Assembly: GCA_015057555.1 (NCBI GenBank)
Contig: SVEC01000025.1
Location: 1 to 38,696, forward strand
Origin: Lachnospiraceae bacterium
GTDB lineage: Bacteria; Bacillota; Clostridia; Lachnospirales; Lachnospiraceae
DNA length: 38,696 bases
Direction of reading: 5' to 3'
The position numbers and the translations under genes are program-made. Each line of letters begins with the position of its first letter. Position 1 is the stretch's first letter. The notes under the pieces are model-generated. The model saw only the letters and a list, made by a program, of their open reading frames with translations, ran no database searches and was not told the origin of the DNA. Shown piece by piece: positions 1-6,782 of the stretch.

Positions 1-168
1 AAACGAAAAAAACAGGAAGAATATTTGGAAGAACTGCGTGAAAAACGAAGAGAAAGAGAAGAGTATCTTAGTGAACTGTCAGGAAGTAACGGTGTGGCAG
101 TAAAAGCATATACACAAGCAGAATTTGATTATGCAAGTTTGTTATCTACATTAGATGCAAAGATTTGA
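1..168 (+). CDS. C-terminal fragment of an unidentified protein
   Basis: Frame 1 is open from the window edge to a TGA at 166-168, giving the last 55 residues of a protein that begins outside. The first 25 residues are very rich in Lys, Arg and Glu and would form a charged helix. The rest (ending LLSTLDAKI) is ordinary soluble sequence. The next gene has a similar charged Lys/Glu helix followed by a short tail, so the two may be relatives in a tandem array. The function is unknown. Confidence 0.6.
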   Translation, partial: KRKKQEEYLEELREKRREREEYLSELSGSNGVAVKAYTQAEFDYASLLSTLDAKI

Positions 169-241
169 TGGAAATCCATACTGTAAAGTTCCGATAAGGA
201 ATGTAGAAGCTATAAATTTCAGAAAGGCTAAGGTGATTTGT

Positions 242-922
242 ATGTCTATGGAAATAAATAACACCAATAGCGGTGTAACATCACAGATTATGGATTTGAA
301 AACTTCCACACCGGGAGTAACAAGAAAAGAGGAAATCAAGACCGGATTTAAAAATACTAATGATTATTCTAAGTATTTACAGGAAAAGTACAGCTATATG
401 AATACAGGGAAAACATCTATGCAGGGAGTTCCGGTAACGGTAAGTGTTTCGGGAGCATTTTTAAAGAAGTGTATGGATAATCCGGAAAAAGCTGCATATT
501 TGGAAGAAAATTTAGCAGCTATCCCAGAGTGCATTAAGCGTTCTGTGGAATATACGAAAACCATGCCGGGAAGTCCGGTTATGACATATTGCAATGTATC
601 ATTCGATGAACATGGCAATATCACTATGACGAGTGGCTGTACCAATGATCCGGACGGAAAGATTGCCAGAGAAAATGCACAGCGTAAAGCTCAGGAGAAA
701 AAGGTGGCAGAGGAGAAAGCAGCTAAGAAACGAGCAGAGAAAAAGAAAGCTGAGGAGGAATTGGCTGAAAAACGAGCAGAGAAAGCGAATGAGAATGCTG
801 GCAAGTATAAACTGACTTTTACAGGTTCTAGTGTAGAAAGTATAACACAGATAATGACACAGAGAATGATGTCCGGTAATGCATCTGCAACTATTATTTC
901 GGGATTGGATTTGAAAGTATAG
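242..922 (+). CDS. DUF6033-like hypothetical protein
   Basis: This is a 226-residue soluble protein without signal peptide or membrane segment. The start chosen is the ATG at 242, preceded by a purine-rich AAGGTGAT. The frame is open from 155, but that start overlaps the previous gene and lacks a ribosome site. Residues 1-130 are globular, with VPVTVSVSGAFLKK and VSFDEHGNITM near the end of this part. Residues 135-180 are a highly charged Lys/Glu/Ala helix, and the tail ends ATIISGLDLKV. This pattern resembles a Lachnospiraceae family annotated as DUF6033. That assignment is from memory and only tentative, and no function is known. It lies between the gene tail at 1-168 and the stopped ORF at 935. 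Confidence 0.6.
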   Translation: MSMEINNTNSGVTSQIMDLKTSTPGVTRKEEIKTGFKNTNDYSKYLQEKYSYMNTGKTSMQGVPVTVSVSGAFLKKCMDNPEKAAYLEENLAAIPECIKRSVEYTKTMPGSPVMTYCNVSFDEHGNITMTSGCTNDPDGKIARENAQRKAQEKKVAEEKAAKKRAEKKKAEEELAEKRAEKANENAGKYKLTFTGSSVESITQIMTQRMMSGNASATIISGLDLKV

Positions 923-934
923 GAGGCGATTTCA

Positions 935-964
935 ATGTCGATGAAGATAGGGGATAATTATTAG
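935..964 (+). pseudogene. Nine-codon ORF with a strong ribosome site, probably a gene remnant
   Basis: A near-perfect AGGAGG at 921-926 stands 8 nt before ATG 935, but the frame reads only MSMKIGDNY and then TAG (962-964). Reading through the TAG gives NYSSENIRSKNFGLLKCI and another stop. A single C-to-T change (CAG to TAG) would explain the first stop. The start follows the DUF6033-like stop by 12 nt, as expected for a third gene of the same operon. A genuine short leader peptide cannot be excluded. Confidence 0.4.
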
Positions 965-1100
965 AATTATTCAAGTGAGAATATTAGAAGTAAAAATTTT
1001 GGCTTGCTGAAATGTATATAAATTAGAACAATCACATCGCCGAAGGCGATAGTGAAAGTTGCCTCAGTGCATAGTTTTATGTGCTGTGAGAAATTGAATA

Positions 1101-1241
1101 GATTATGAAGGGGAGATAGCGCAATTAAATTATATTCCGGCCGCGACAGTGGTCGGGACTAAGCTGACCGTCTTAAGTGTCAGCGTGGACCGACCCTAGG
1201 CAGGCCGGCTAATAAAGTATATACGCCTCCCCTTCATAATC
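1101..1241 (-). ncRNA. Candidate structured RNA, copy A
   Basis: Read on the minus strand: a 15-bp outer helix (1227-1241 with 1101-1115), conserved GCCGGCCTG (1201-1209), a helix GGTCGG/CCGACC, a hairpin GCTGAC/GTCAGC with TTAAGA in the loop, then conserved CTGTCGCGGCCGGAATATA (1131-1149). CCGGCC of the first block pairs with GGCCGG of the second. Copy B at 23602-23725 keeps the conserved blocks exactly and replaces the other helices with different but equally complementary bases. The element is much more GC-rich than its surroundings. It lies downstream of porB on the same strand, beyond the por terminator. I do not recognise an Rfam family. A mobile palindrome is the alternative. Confidence 0.55.
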
Positions 1242-1245
1242 GTTT

Positions 1246-1286
1246 GTAAGAAAACCCCCAGCACATAAAACTATGTACTGGGGGTT
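1246..1286 (-). terminator. Terminator of the por operon
   Basis: On the minus strand the arms at 1273-1286 and 1253-1266 form a 14-bp hairpin (AACCCCCAGTACAT with ATGTGCTGGGGGTT, one G-T pair), followed by TTCTTAC. It starts 12 nt after the porB stop. The T-run is short, so termination may be partial. The hairpin would also form in plus-strand transcripts. Confidence 0.75.
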
Positions 1287-1297
1287 CAACTTTCACT

Positions 1298-2230
1298 TTA
1301 TCTCGAACACTTGAAAAGCAAATCTTCCCATCTTCTATCAACCTCAGCCTGATACTGAGCAAGAAGCTCTTCGTTGCCTGGCTTGAAGAGATGTGCAAAA
1401 CGTCCCTGTGGTCTTAAGAAGTCCTCTATAGGAAGCTTCTTCTTAGGCTCGTAGTTAAGAATCCACTTGCCCTCAACCACCTCGAACAGTGGCCAGTAGC
1501 AGGTCTCAACTGCAAGCTTACAAATCTTCATAATATCAGGTGTATCATATCTCCAGCCTCTTGGACATGGTGCCATAACATTAAGGAATGCAGCACCTGG
1601 AGTATAGATTGCCTTCTCTGCCTTCTCATACAAATCCTTCATAGTTCCGATAAGAGTTGTCTGTGCAACATATGGAACATCATGGCTTGCGATGATAGAA
1701 GCAAGATCCTTACGGTTCTGCATCTTACCATTAGAAGCGCTACCAACTGGAGTAGTAGTGGTGTCAGCGTACATTGGAGTAGCTGAAGAACGCTGGATAC
1801 CAGTGTTCATATAAGCACCATTGTCGTAGCACACATAAACCATATCGTGGTTTCTCTCCATAGCACCTGATAAGGACTGGAATCCAATATCGTAGGTACC
1901 ACCGTCACCACCGAAGGTAATAAACTTATAATTCTCAGTAACCTTGCCCTTCTTCTTAAGAGCATTGTAAGCAGTCTCAATACCAGAGAGAGTAGCACCA
2001 GCATTTTCAAATGCATTGTGCATGTAGCTATCCTCCCAAGCAGTGTATGGATACATAAATGTTGAAACCTCCATACAACCTGTTGCATTACCGATAACTG
2101 CCTTATCCTCAGGCTTTAGGGCACGAAGTACTGTTCTAGCAACGATAGTACCGCCACAGCCTGCACACATTCTATGACCCGGAGCAAGACGTTCCGGCTT
2201 ATTCATAACCTCTTTAAAATTAAATGCCAT
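1298..2230 (-). CDS. porB: 2-oxoacid (pyruvate):ferredoxin oxidoreductase, beta subunit
   Basis: This 310-residue protein is the thiamine-diphosphate-binding subunit of a four-subunit pyruvate synthase/PFOR. Together with the alpha subunit it forms the catalytic site that splits 2-oxoacid and CoA into acyl-CoA, CO2 and reduced ferredoxin. Visible are CAGCGG near residue 22 and TGCMEV near 50 (Fe-S ligand cysteines), the ThDP/Mg motif GDGGTYDIG followed by CYDNGAYMNTG, and a later CPRGW. Length fits the family. It is the last gene of porC-porD-porA-porB, 15 nt after porA, and a terminator follows. Pyruvate as substrate is inferred; the sequence does not exclude another 2-oxoacid. Confidence 0.92.
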   Translation of the reverse strand: MAFNFKEVMNKPERLAPGHRMCAGCGGTIVARTVLRALKPEDKAVIGNATGCMEVSTFMYPYTAWEDSYMHNAFENAGATLSGIETAYNALKKKGKVTENYKFITFGGDGGTYDIGFQSLSGAMERNHDMVYVCYDNGAYMNTGIQRSSATPMYADTTTTPVGSASNGKMQNRKDLASIIASHDVPYVAQTTLIGTMKDLYEKAEKAIYTPGAAFLNVMAPCPRGWRYDTPDIMKICKLAVETCYWPLFEVVEGKWILNYEPKKKLPIEDFLRPQGRFAHLFKPGNEELLAQYQAEVDRRWEDLLFKCSR

Positions 2231-2245
2231 CTCGACTTACCTCCA

Positions 2246-3427
2246 TTACTTTCTTAATCCAACATACTTAAAGTTCTCAGGCTCCATAGAACCATCTGCT
2301 ATCTTCATCAGGTCTTCGAAAACTGAAGTAGCTGACTCAACAGTGTAATCACGACCACCAATTCCGTAGAAGTAGTTAACAGCCTTAACATTAACTCCTG
2401 CGTCAAACATAGCAGCCTTAACCTCTGAACCAACAGGACCACCACAAGCTGAAAAGCTTTCAGCTCTATCAAGGATAGCAACAGCCTTAACATTCTTAAG
2501 AGCTTCAGCGATTTCCTCGCCAGGGAATGGTCTGAATACTCTAATCTTAAGAAGACCAGCCTTAATTCCCTTAGCGCGAAGAGCATCGATAGCATCTTTA
2601 GTAGTACCTGCTGCAGAACCCATAATAACTATAGCAATCTCAGCATCATCTAACATATATTCCTCGAAGAAACCGTACTTTCTTCCTGAAATCTTCTCAA
2701 ACTCAGTAGCTACATCTAAGATAACCTGCTTTGCATTCTTCATAGCAAGTCTCTGGTTCATCTTTGTTTCCATATAAAATGGTGAAGTAGCGTAAGGACC
2801 AACTGCCATAGGCATATCAGCATTTAAGAGATAATTCTCTGGATTATATTCACCTACAAATGCCTTAACCTTATCATCCTCGATAAGCTCAATATTTTCC
2901 ACAGCGTGGCTTGTGATGAAACCATCCTGACAAGCCATAAATGGGAGCATTACATCAGGATGCTCTGAAATTCTAAAGGACTGAATAAAGTTATCATAAG
3001 CCTCCTGGTTATTCTCTGCGTAAATTTGAATCCAACCAGCATCTCTGGCACCCATAGAATCTGAGTGGTCACAGTTAATATTAATAGGACCTGTAAGAGC
3101 TCTGTTAACAAGAGCAAGTACAAGTGGAAGTCTGTCTGAAGCCGCTACATAGAGAAGCTCCCACATATAAGCAAGACCACATGAAGAAGTAGCAGTAAGG
3201 GCTCTTGCACCTGCTGCTGAAGCACCCATAGTAGCACTCATTGAGCTATGCTCTGACTCTACAGGGATAAACTCTGTGTCGATTTCTCCATTTGCAATAA
3301 ATGTGGATACCATCTGTGGTATCTCAGTTGAAGGGGTAATAGGAAATGCTGGCATTACATCAGGGTTAATCTGCTTAATAGCGTAAGCAACTGCCTCATT
3401 ACCGGACATTCTCTCACGAATAGACAT
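2246..3427 (-). CDS. porA: 2-oxoacid (pyruvate):ferredoxin oxidoreductase, alpha subunit
   Basis: This 393-residue protein begins MSIRERMSGNEAVAYA and carries the family hallmark FPITPSTEIP, VESEHSSM and ATSSCGLAYMWELLY, typical of the pyrimidine-binding domain of PFOR alpha subunits. The C-terminal part (IVIMGSAAGTTKDAIDALR, then GLLKIRVFRPFP) is the transketolase C-like domain. It starts one nt after the porD stop, so the two are translationally coupled. It works with PorB, PorC and PorD as a cytoplasmic complex that feeds electrons to ferredoxin. Confidence 0.93.
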   Translation of the reverse strand: MSIRERMSGNEAVAYAIKQINPDVMPAFPITPSTEIPQMVSTFIANGEIDTEFIPVESEHSSMSATMGASAAGARALTATSSCGLAYMWELLYVAASDRLPLVLALVNRALTGPININCDHSDSMGARDAGWIQIYAENNQEAYDNFIQSFRISEHPDVMLPFMACQDGFITSHAVENIELIEDDKVKAFVGEYNPENYLLNADMPMAVGPYATSPFYMETKMNQRLAMKNAKQVILDVATEFEKISGRKYGFFEEYMLDDAEIAIVIMGSAAGTTKDAIDALRAKGIKAGLLKIRVFRPFPGEEIAEALKNVKAVAILDRAESFSACGGPVGSEVKAAMFDAGVNVKAVNYFYGIGGRDYTVESATSVFEDLMKIADGSMEPENFKYVGLRK

Positions 3428-3428
3428 A

Positions 3429-3737
3429 TTACATTCCCTCCTTCATAGTAATAGCACCGAAGCTGCAGACTCTCTCGCAGATTCCACAACCCTTACAGTG
3501 GTCATAATCAAAATCCTCTCTCTTGCCATCCTTAACAGGGATTGAGCTGTCAGGACAAACAGGAGTACAAAGTAAGCAGTGAGTACACTTATCCCAATCA
3601 ATAACAGGAGTCTGAGTTCTCCACTCACCAGTATTAAACATCTTAGCGCCACCGCCACCATATATCTGGTTACCCGGTGTTAAGTCCCCGTAAGGACTCT
3701 GCTCATGTATTTTAGTTATATCAGTTGCCTGTGCCAT
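3429..3737 (-). CDS. porD: 2-oxoacid oxidoreductase delta subunit, 2[4Fe-4S] ferredoxin
   Basis: This 102-residue protein has two classical 4Fe-4S motifs in its C-terminal half, CTHCLLCTPVCP and CKGCGICERVCS. The N-terminal half contains a Gly-rich stretch (YGGGGAKMFNTGEWR) typical of PorD. It passes electrons from the PorAB core to external ferredoxin. It sits directly between porC (adjacent, no gap) and porA (1 nt), consistent with stoichiometric production of the subunits. Confidence 0.93.
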   Translation of the reverse strand: MAQATDITKIHEQSPYGDLTPGNQIYGGGGAKMFNTGEWRTQTPVIDWDKCTHCLLCTPVCPDSSIPVKDGKREDFDYDHCKGCGICERVCSFGAITMKEGM

Positions 3738-4310
3738 TTATCTTACCTCCGAAAGCGCCATCTTAAGAGCGTTCATGTTACCCTCTATAACCTCTGGCTT
3801 TTTAGCAAATTTGTGCTTGTAGGATTCCTCCATCTGTGTAAGGAAAACCTCCTCATCCATAATCTTTGAAACCTTAACTATGGAAGCAAGCATAGGTGAG
3901 TTAGGAAAATACTTTCCAAGTGTAGCCATAGATACCTTTCTGGCATCGATTATGTACACACCACCTTTATATCCATTTAAAAGAGGAAGAATCTCCTCCT
4001 TCTCCTTGGTCGTATTGATAACTATTGCACCATCCTCACTAAGTCCCTTAGTAACGTCTACTGAGTGAAGAAGAGTCTCGTCAACTACAACTACAAAGTC
4101 TGGATTGTAAATGTTTGAGTGAACTCTAATAGGCTCATTTCCTATTCTGTTATAAGCTGTAATAGGTGCACCCATTCTCTCTGGACCGTACTCTGGGAAA
4201 CCTTGTACGTGCATGCCAGTACTAAATGCAACGTCTGCAAGAAGTAGGGCAGCAGTTTTGGCACCCTGACCACCACGTCCGTGCCATCTGATTTCGATAT
4301 TCTTTTTCAT
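3738..4310 (-). CDS. porC: 2-oxoacid (pyruvate):ferredoxin oxidoreductase, gamma subunit
   Basis: This 190-residue protein is the first gene of the por operon. The N-terminus IRWHGRGGQGAKTAALLLADV is the signature of the gamma (CoA-binding) subunit, followed by GFPEYGPERMGAPI, also characteristic. The ribosome site is AGGAGTG just upstream of the ATG at 4310. The operon order gamma-delta-alpha-beta is that of the four-subunit enzymes of archaea and some anaerobes. Many Clostridia use instead, or also, the single-chain PFOR, which is not in this window. Confidence 0.93.
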   Translation of the reverse strand: MKKNIEIRWHGRGGQGAKTAALLLADVAFSTGMHVQGFPEYGPERMGAPITAYNRIGNEPIRVHSNIYNPDFVVVVDETLLHSVDVTKGLSEDGAIVINTTKEKEEILPLLNGYKGGVYIIDARKVSMATLGKYFPNSPMLASIVKVSKIMDEEVFLTQMEESYKHKFAKKPEVIEGNMNALKMALSEVR

Positions 4311-4401
4311 AAAAACACTCCTATAAAAATTTCTATGTTAAATTTGATTTAAAATGACTTTTAGACAACAAAAAATAAGTCCTTATGTCAAAAACAACAT
4401 A

Positions 4402-4429
4402 ATTATATCATTTGATTAGGAAAAGTAAA
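4402..4429 (-). promoter_or_regulatory. Putative por operon promoter
   Basis: On the minus strand a perfect TATAAT (4402-4407) lies about 92 nt before porC, with a weak TTTACT (4424-4429) 16 bp upstream. The -10 overlaps an imperfect palindrome, TTATGT with ACATAA (4383-4401), just downstream of it. That could be an operator but matches no regulator I know. Confidence 0.45.
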
Positions 4430-4468
4430 GTAAAACAGTAGTAATATTTTAACAAATAATATTATTTC

Positions 4469-4497
4469 TTGAATTAATAGGTTGAAATTGATATAAT
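4469..4497 (+). promoter_or_regulatory. Sigma-A promoter for the 4554-6746 genes
   Basis: TTGAAT (4469-4474), a 17-bp spacer and TATAAT (4492-4497) match the vegetative consensus well. The predicted start near 4504 gives a leader of about 50 nt before ATG 4554. The intergenic DNA between this promoter and the divergent por promoter is AT-rich with no other visible gene. Confidence 0.7.
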
Positions 4498-4553
4498 CTT
4501 AAAAGGTATGCTAATGTCATACCTATATACAGGTTATTATAGGAGAAATCATT

Positions 4554-5255
4554 ATGAGTAAGAAATGTTGTGGAATTATATATAAAGATGAGAAGTTCTG
4601 CACTATGTGTGGAAAGCCTCTACAGGACGTTCTTGATATGGAAGAGGTTGAAAAAATCACCGCAAGCGTGTTAGGGGAAAATGTAGCGTCTAATGCGGAT
4701 GAAGAAGCTAAGGAAGATAATAAGGAAGAAATAAAAGAGGAAGCTAAGGAAGAGACAAAAGATGACGTGAAGGACTCTGAGGAAGTGACAGAGGATAAGA
4801 CTGACAAAACTTTGGAAGTGAAGGCTGAGGAAACTGCAGAGGACAAAGGAACGGAGACTTCAAAGGAAACTGAATCATCAAAGGATGAAACTGATGAAGA
4901 AGATGATGAAGATGAGGATGAAGATGAGGATGATGGTACAGCATCTGGAGGCCTTAAATTCTTTGGGACTCTTATGATACTTCTTATGCTTGCAAGTATT
5001 GCATTGGTAGGCTTGGGAGTGTACTTTATTATGCTCAATCCATTTTACAGAAATCATGATATTAACAACCCTGTGGTTTATGAGCAAATGGCTACAGATA
5101 CAGATGTTACTAATATTCAGACTAGACCAGTACTTACTTCTGTTACCATAGAACAGGCGACTCCAGAGGATGCAATCACTGAAGAAGTGACAACAGATAG
5201 TGATGCTACAGATACTGATGCAACTGATGAGGAAGCATCAGAGGATATGGAATAG
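4554..5255 (+). CDS. Acidic single-pass membrane protein with N-terminal zinc-ribbon-like motif
   Basis: This 233-residue protein has three parts. Residues 5-19 hold CC-x9-C-x2-C, a plausible zinc ribbon. Residues 30-130 are an extremely acidic, low-complexity Glu/Lys/Asp linker ending in a run of alternating Asp and Glu. Residues about 134-158 are one membrane segment, and a Thr/Ser/Asp-rich tail follows. Zinc-ribbon proteins with a single membrane segment are common in Firmicutes and mostly uncharacterised. The upstream site is TAGGAGAA. The stop is 12 nt before the next gene, also a single-pass membrane protein, so the two probably act together. Function unknown. Confidence 0.7.
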   Translation: MSKKCCGIIYKDEKFCTMCGKPLQDVLDMEEVEKITASVLGENVASNADEEAKEDNKEEIKEEAKEETKDDVKDSEEVTEDKTDKTLEVKAEETAEDKGTETSKETESSKDETDEEDDEDEDEDEDDGTASGGLKFFGTLMILLMLASIALVGLGVYFIMLNPFYRNHDINNPVVYEQMATDTDVTNIQTRPVLTSVTIEQATPEDAITEEVTTDSDATDTDATDEEASEDME

Positions 5256-5267
5256 GGGGTGCGTAAT

Positions 5268-6746
5268 ATGAGAAAGACATGGAAGATAACTACTTTAGTA
5301 TGCTTTATTATGACACTCATTATATTAGGGGTTGGCGTTGTATTCCTATATTCTGATTATCAGCTTTATAGATTTTTTAAGAGCATAGATAAGGGAGAGT
5401 GGACAGAAACAAAAGAGTACTATGATAATTTAACACCTTCACAGCAGCAGACTGCTAATGCTCATATGGAAGGATATGCTCAGGAACTATGTAGAGAGTA
5501 TGCAAATGGTGAGAGAACCTATCAAGAGGTTACTGCTTCCTTTGACGCTATTAACAGCTTGGATAATACTGAGGAGCTATACAACAGACGTATAACAGAG
5601 ATTAACTATAATGAACTAAAGGGTGCTGTTGAGGCTTTATATAAGGCCAACACAACCTTTGATACAGATGGTGCTGTAAAGGCTAAAAATAGAATAGATG
5701 ATGTTCAAAAGCGTATGGATACAGCTACAAAAGAAAAACTTTTGATACAGATGCTTAATGACAAGTACCAGGATTATTTGGACTGTAAGATTGATAGAAA
5801 TAAAATAGATGCGTTTATTGCAGTAGTGTCAAATATGACCTACTATGAGGCACATAATTATGCAGTGGTGATTTCAACAAATGTGGCTTGTGTTGAGAAT
5901 TACAGAGGAATCTACAATCAATATCAGACTATGCTAACAGAGCAGAAATTCTTTGATATATTAGACACCTATGACACAGTGTATGCAGGAATTGACCCGG
6001 CGGATACTGTATACAGAGGCAGATTCCAGGAATTATATCAGACAACCTTCTACGATGGAATGGATTACTATCAAACTAAGCTGGATAACCTGATTGCTGC
6101 TAGTGACGGAGAGGCAGCAGTTGCTCTGATGAAGGAGATAGAAGCTAGATATGGCACTGCCTTTGATCTTGATGCAGCTAAGAATCAGCTTGCTGCGGAA
6201 TGGCAGAAGACATATTTACAGATAGCTATGAATTATGAAGCTATACTCCAAACTGAGTTTAGCAAGACTAGCGAGGGAACCTATATATTCGAGAATGAGT
6301 ATCAAAGACTTAGACCGGATAGTATGCTTCTATATGATATAGATAAGAATGGCGTTGCTGAGTTATTCTTGTTTAATAGTAAGGAGGCAACAGAAGAAAA
6401 TACAGAGTGCTTTGCATTTACTTATGCAGATGGAAGCTATGTATACCTAGGCTATGTAAATATATTAAGCTTCTGTACAGATAGTAATATTATTGCTCTT
6501 CCTAGTGAGTTTGGTAGAGATTTTGCTGAGGAGCATGTATTGCTTAGATTTACTGGCAATAGCTTAGAACAGAAGAAATATACCAAGAAGGATGGGGAGA
6601 CCTATATTGTGGATAATGCAGAGGTTACTGATGCAGAGTTCTTAACTGCGCAGACATCAATAGTGGACCATGCAAATAACCAGAGACCATCTATTATGGA
6701 TTATGTAGATATAAGTGATTATGAAAGCTATATTTTAGCTTACTAA
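5268..6746 (+). CDS. Membrane-anchored extracytoplasmic protein of unknown function
   Basis: The start is the ATG at 5268, with AGGGGGTG 6 nt upstream; the frame is open to a GTG at 5259 that sits inside that ribosome site. The 492-residue product has one N-terminal membrane segment (about residues 6-27, LVCFIMTLIILGVGVVFLY) with basic residues before it. A mostly helical region rich in Tyr, Gln and Thr follows. Near residue 355 LLYDIDKNGVAELFLFN resembles the calcium-loop or VCBS-like DxDxNGxxEL pattern often seen in clostridial surface proteins. It is co-transcribed with the zinc-ribbon-like protein. The family is not recognised. Confidence 0.7.
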   Translation: MRKTWKITTLVCFIMTLIILGVGVVFLYSDYQLYRFFKSIDKGEWTETKEYYDNLTPSQQQTANAHMEGYAQELCREYANGERTYQEVTASFDAINSLDNTEELYNRRITEINYNELKGAVEALYKANTTFDTDGAVKAKNRIDDVQKRMDTATKEKLLIQMLNDKYQDYLDCKIDRNKIDAFIAVVSNMTYYEAHNYAVVISTNVACVENYRGIYNQYQTMLTEQKFFDILDTYDTVYAGIDPADTVYRGRFQELYQTTFYDGMDYYQTKLDNLIAASDGEAAVALMKEIEARYGTAFDLDAAKNQLAAEWQKTYLQIAMNYEAILQTEFSKTSEGTYIFENEYQRLRPDSMLLYDIDKNGVAELFLFNSKEATEENTECFAFTYADGSYVYLGYVNILSFCTDSNIIALPSEFGRDFAEEHVLLRFTGNSLEQKKYTKKDGETYIVDNAEVTDAEFLTAQTSIVDHANNQRPSIMDYVDISDYESYILAY

Positions 6747-6782
6747 ATAAACTAATAATTATTAGACTTGGAGGATGTTAAA

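Larger units (their letters stand above)
1051..1297. repeat. Three nested inverted repeats enclosing structured element A
   Basis: Three perfect arm pairs are nested: 1051-1061 with 1287-1297 (11 bp, AGTGAAAGTTG), 1070-1086 with 1259-1275 (17 bp, CATAGTTTTATGTGCTG), and 1101-1115 with 1227-1241 (15 bp, GATTATGAAGGGGAG). The outer right arm abuts the porB stop codon. The middle arms are each themselves hairpins; the right one is the por terminator. The stretch therefore looks like a terminator hairpin duplicated in inverse orientation on both sides of element A. A small ATCGCC-GAA-GGCGAT hairpin precedes it at 1036-1050. Confidence 0.8.

Noticed and set aside
633..815. Short plus-strand ORF rich in Lys and Arg
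   Set aside because: It is a shifted frame of the charged helix of the gene at 242.
1101..1241. Element A as a classical MITE
   Set aside because: The terminal arms of A and B differ completely in sequence, whereas MITE copies share terminal inverted repeats; no target duplication was seen.
4383..4401. Rex or FNR/Crp operator before porC
   Set aside because: TTATGT-N7-ACATAA does not fit the Rex (TTGTTA-type) or Crp/FNR consensus.
4523..5038. Minus-strand ORF with a long Ser run
   Set aside because: It is the complement of the Glu/Asp-rich linker of the gene at 4554 and has no ribosome site of its own.
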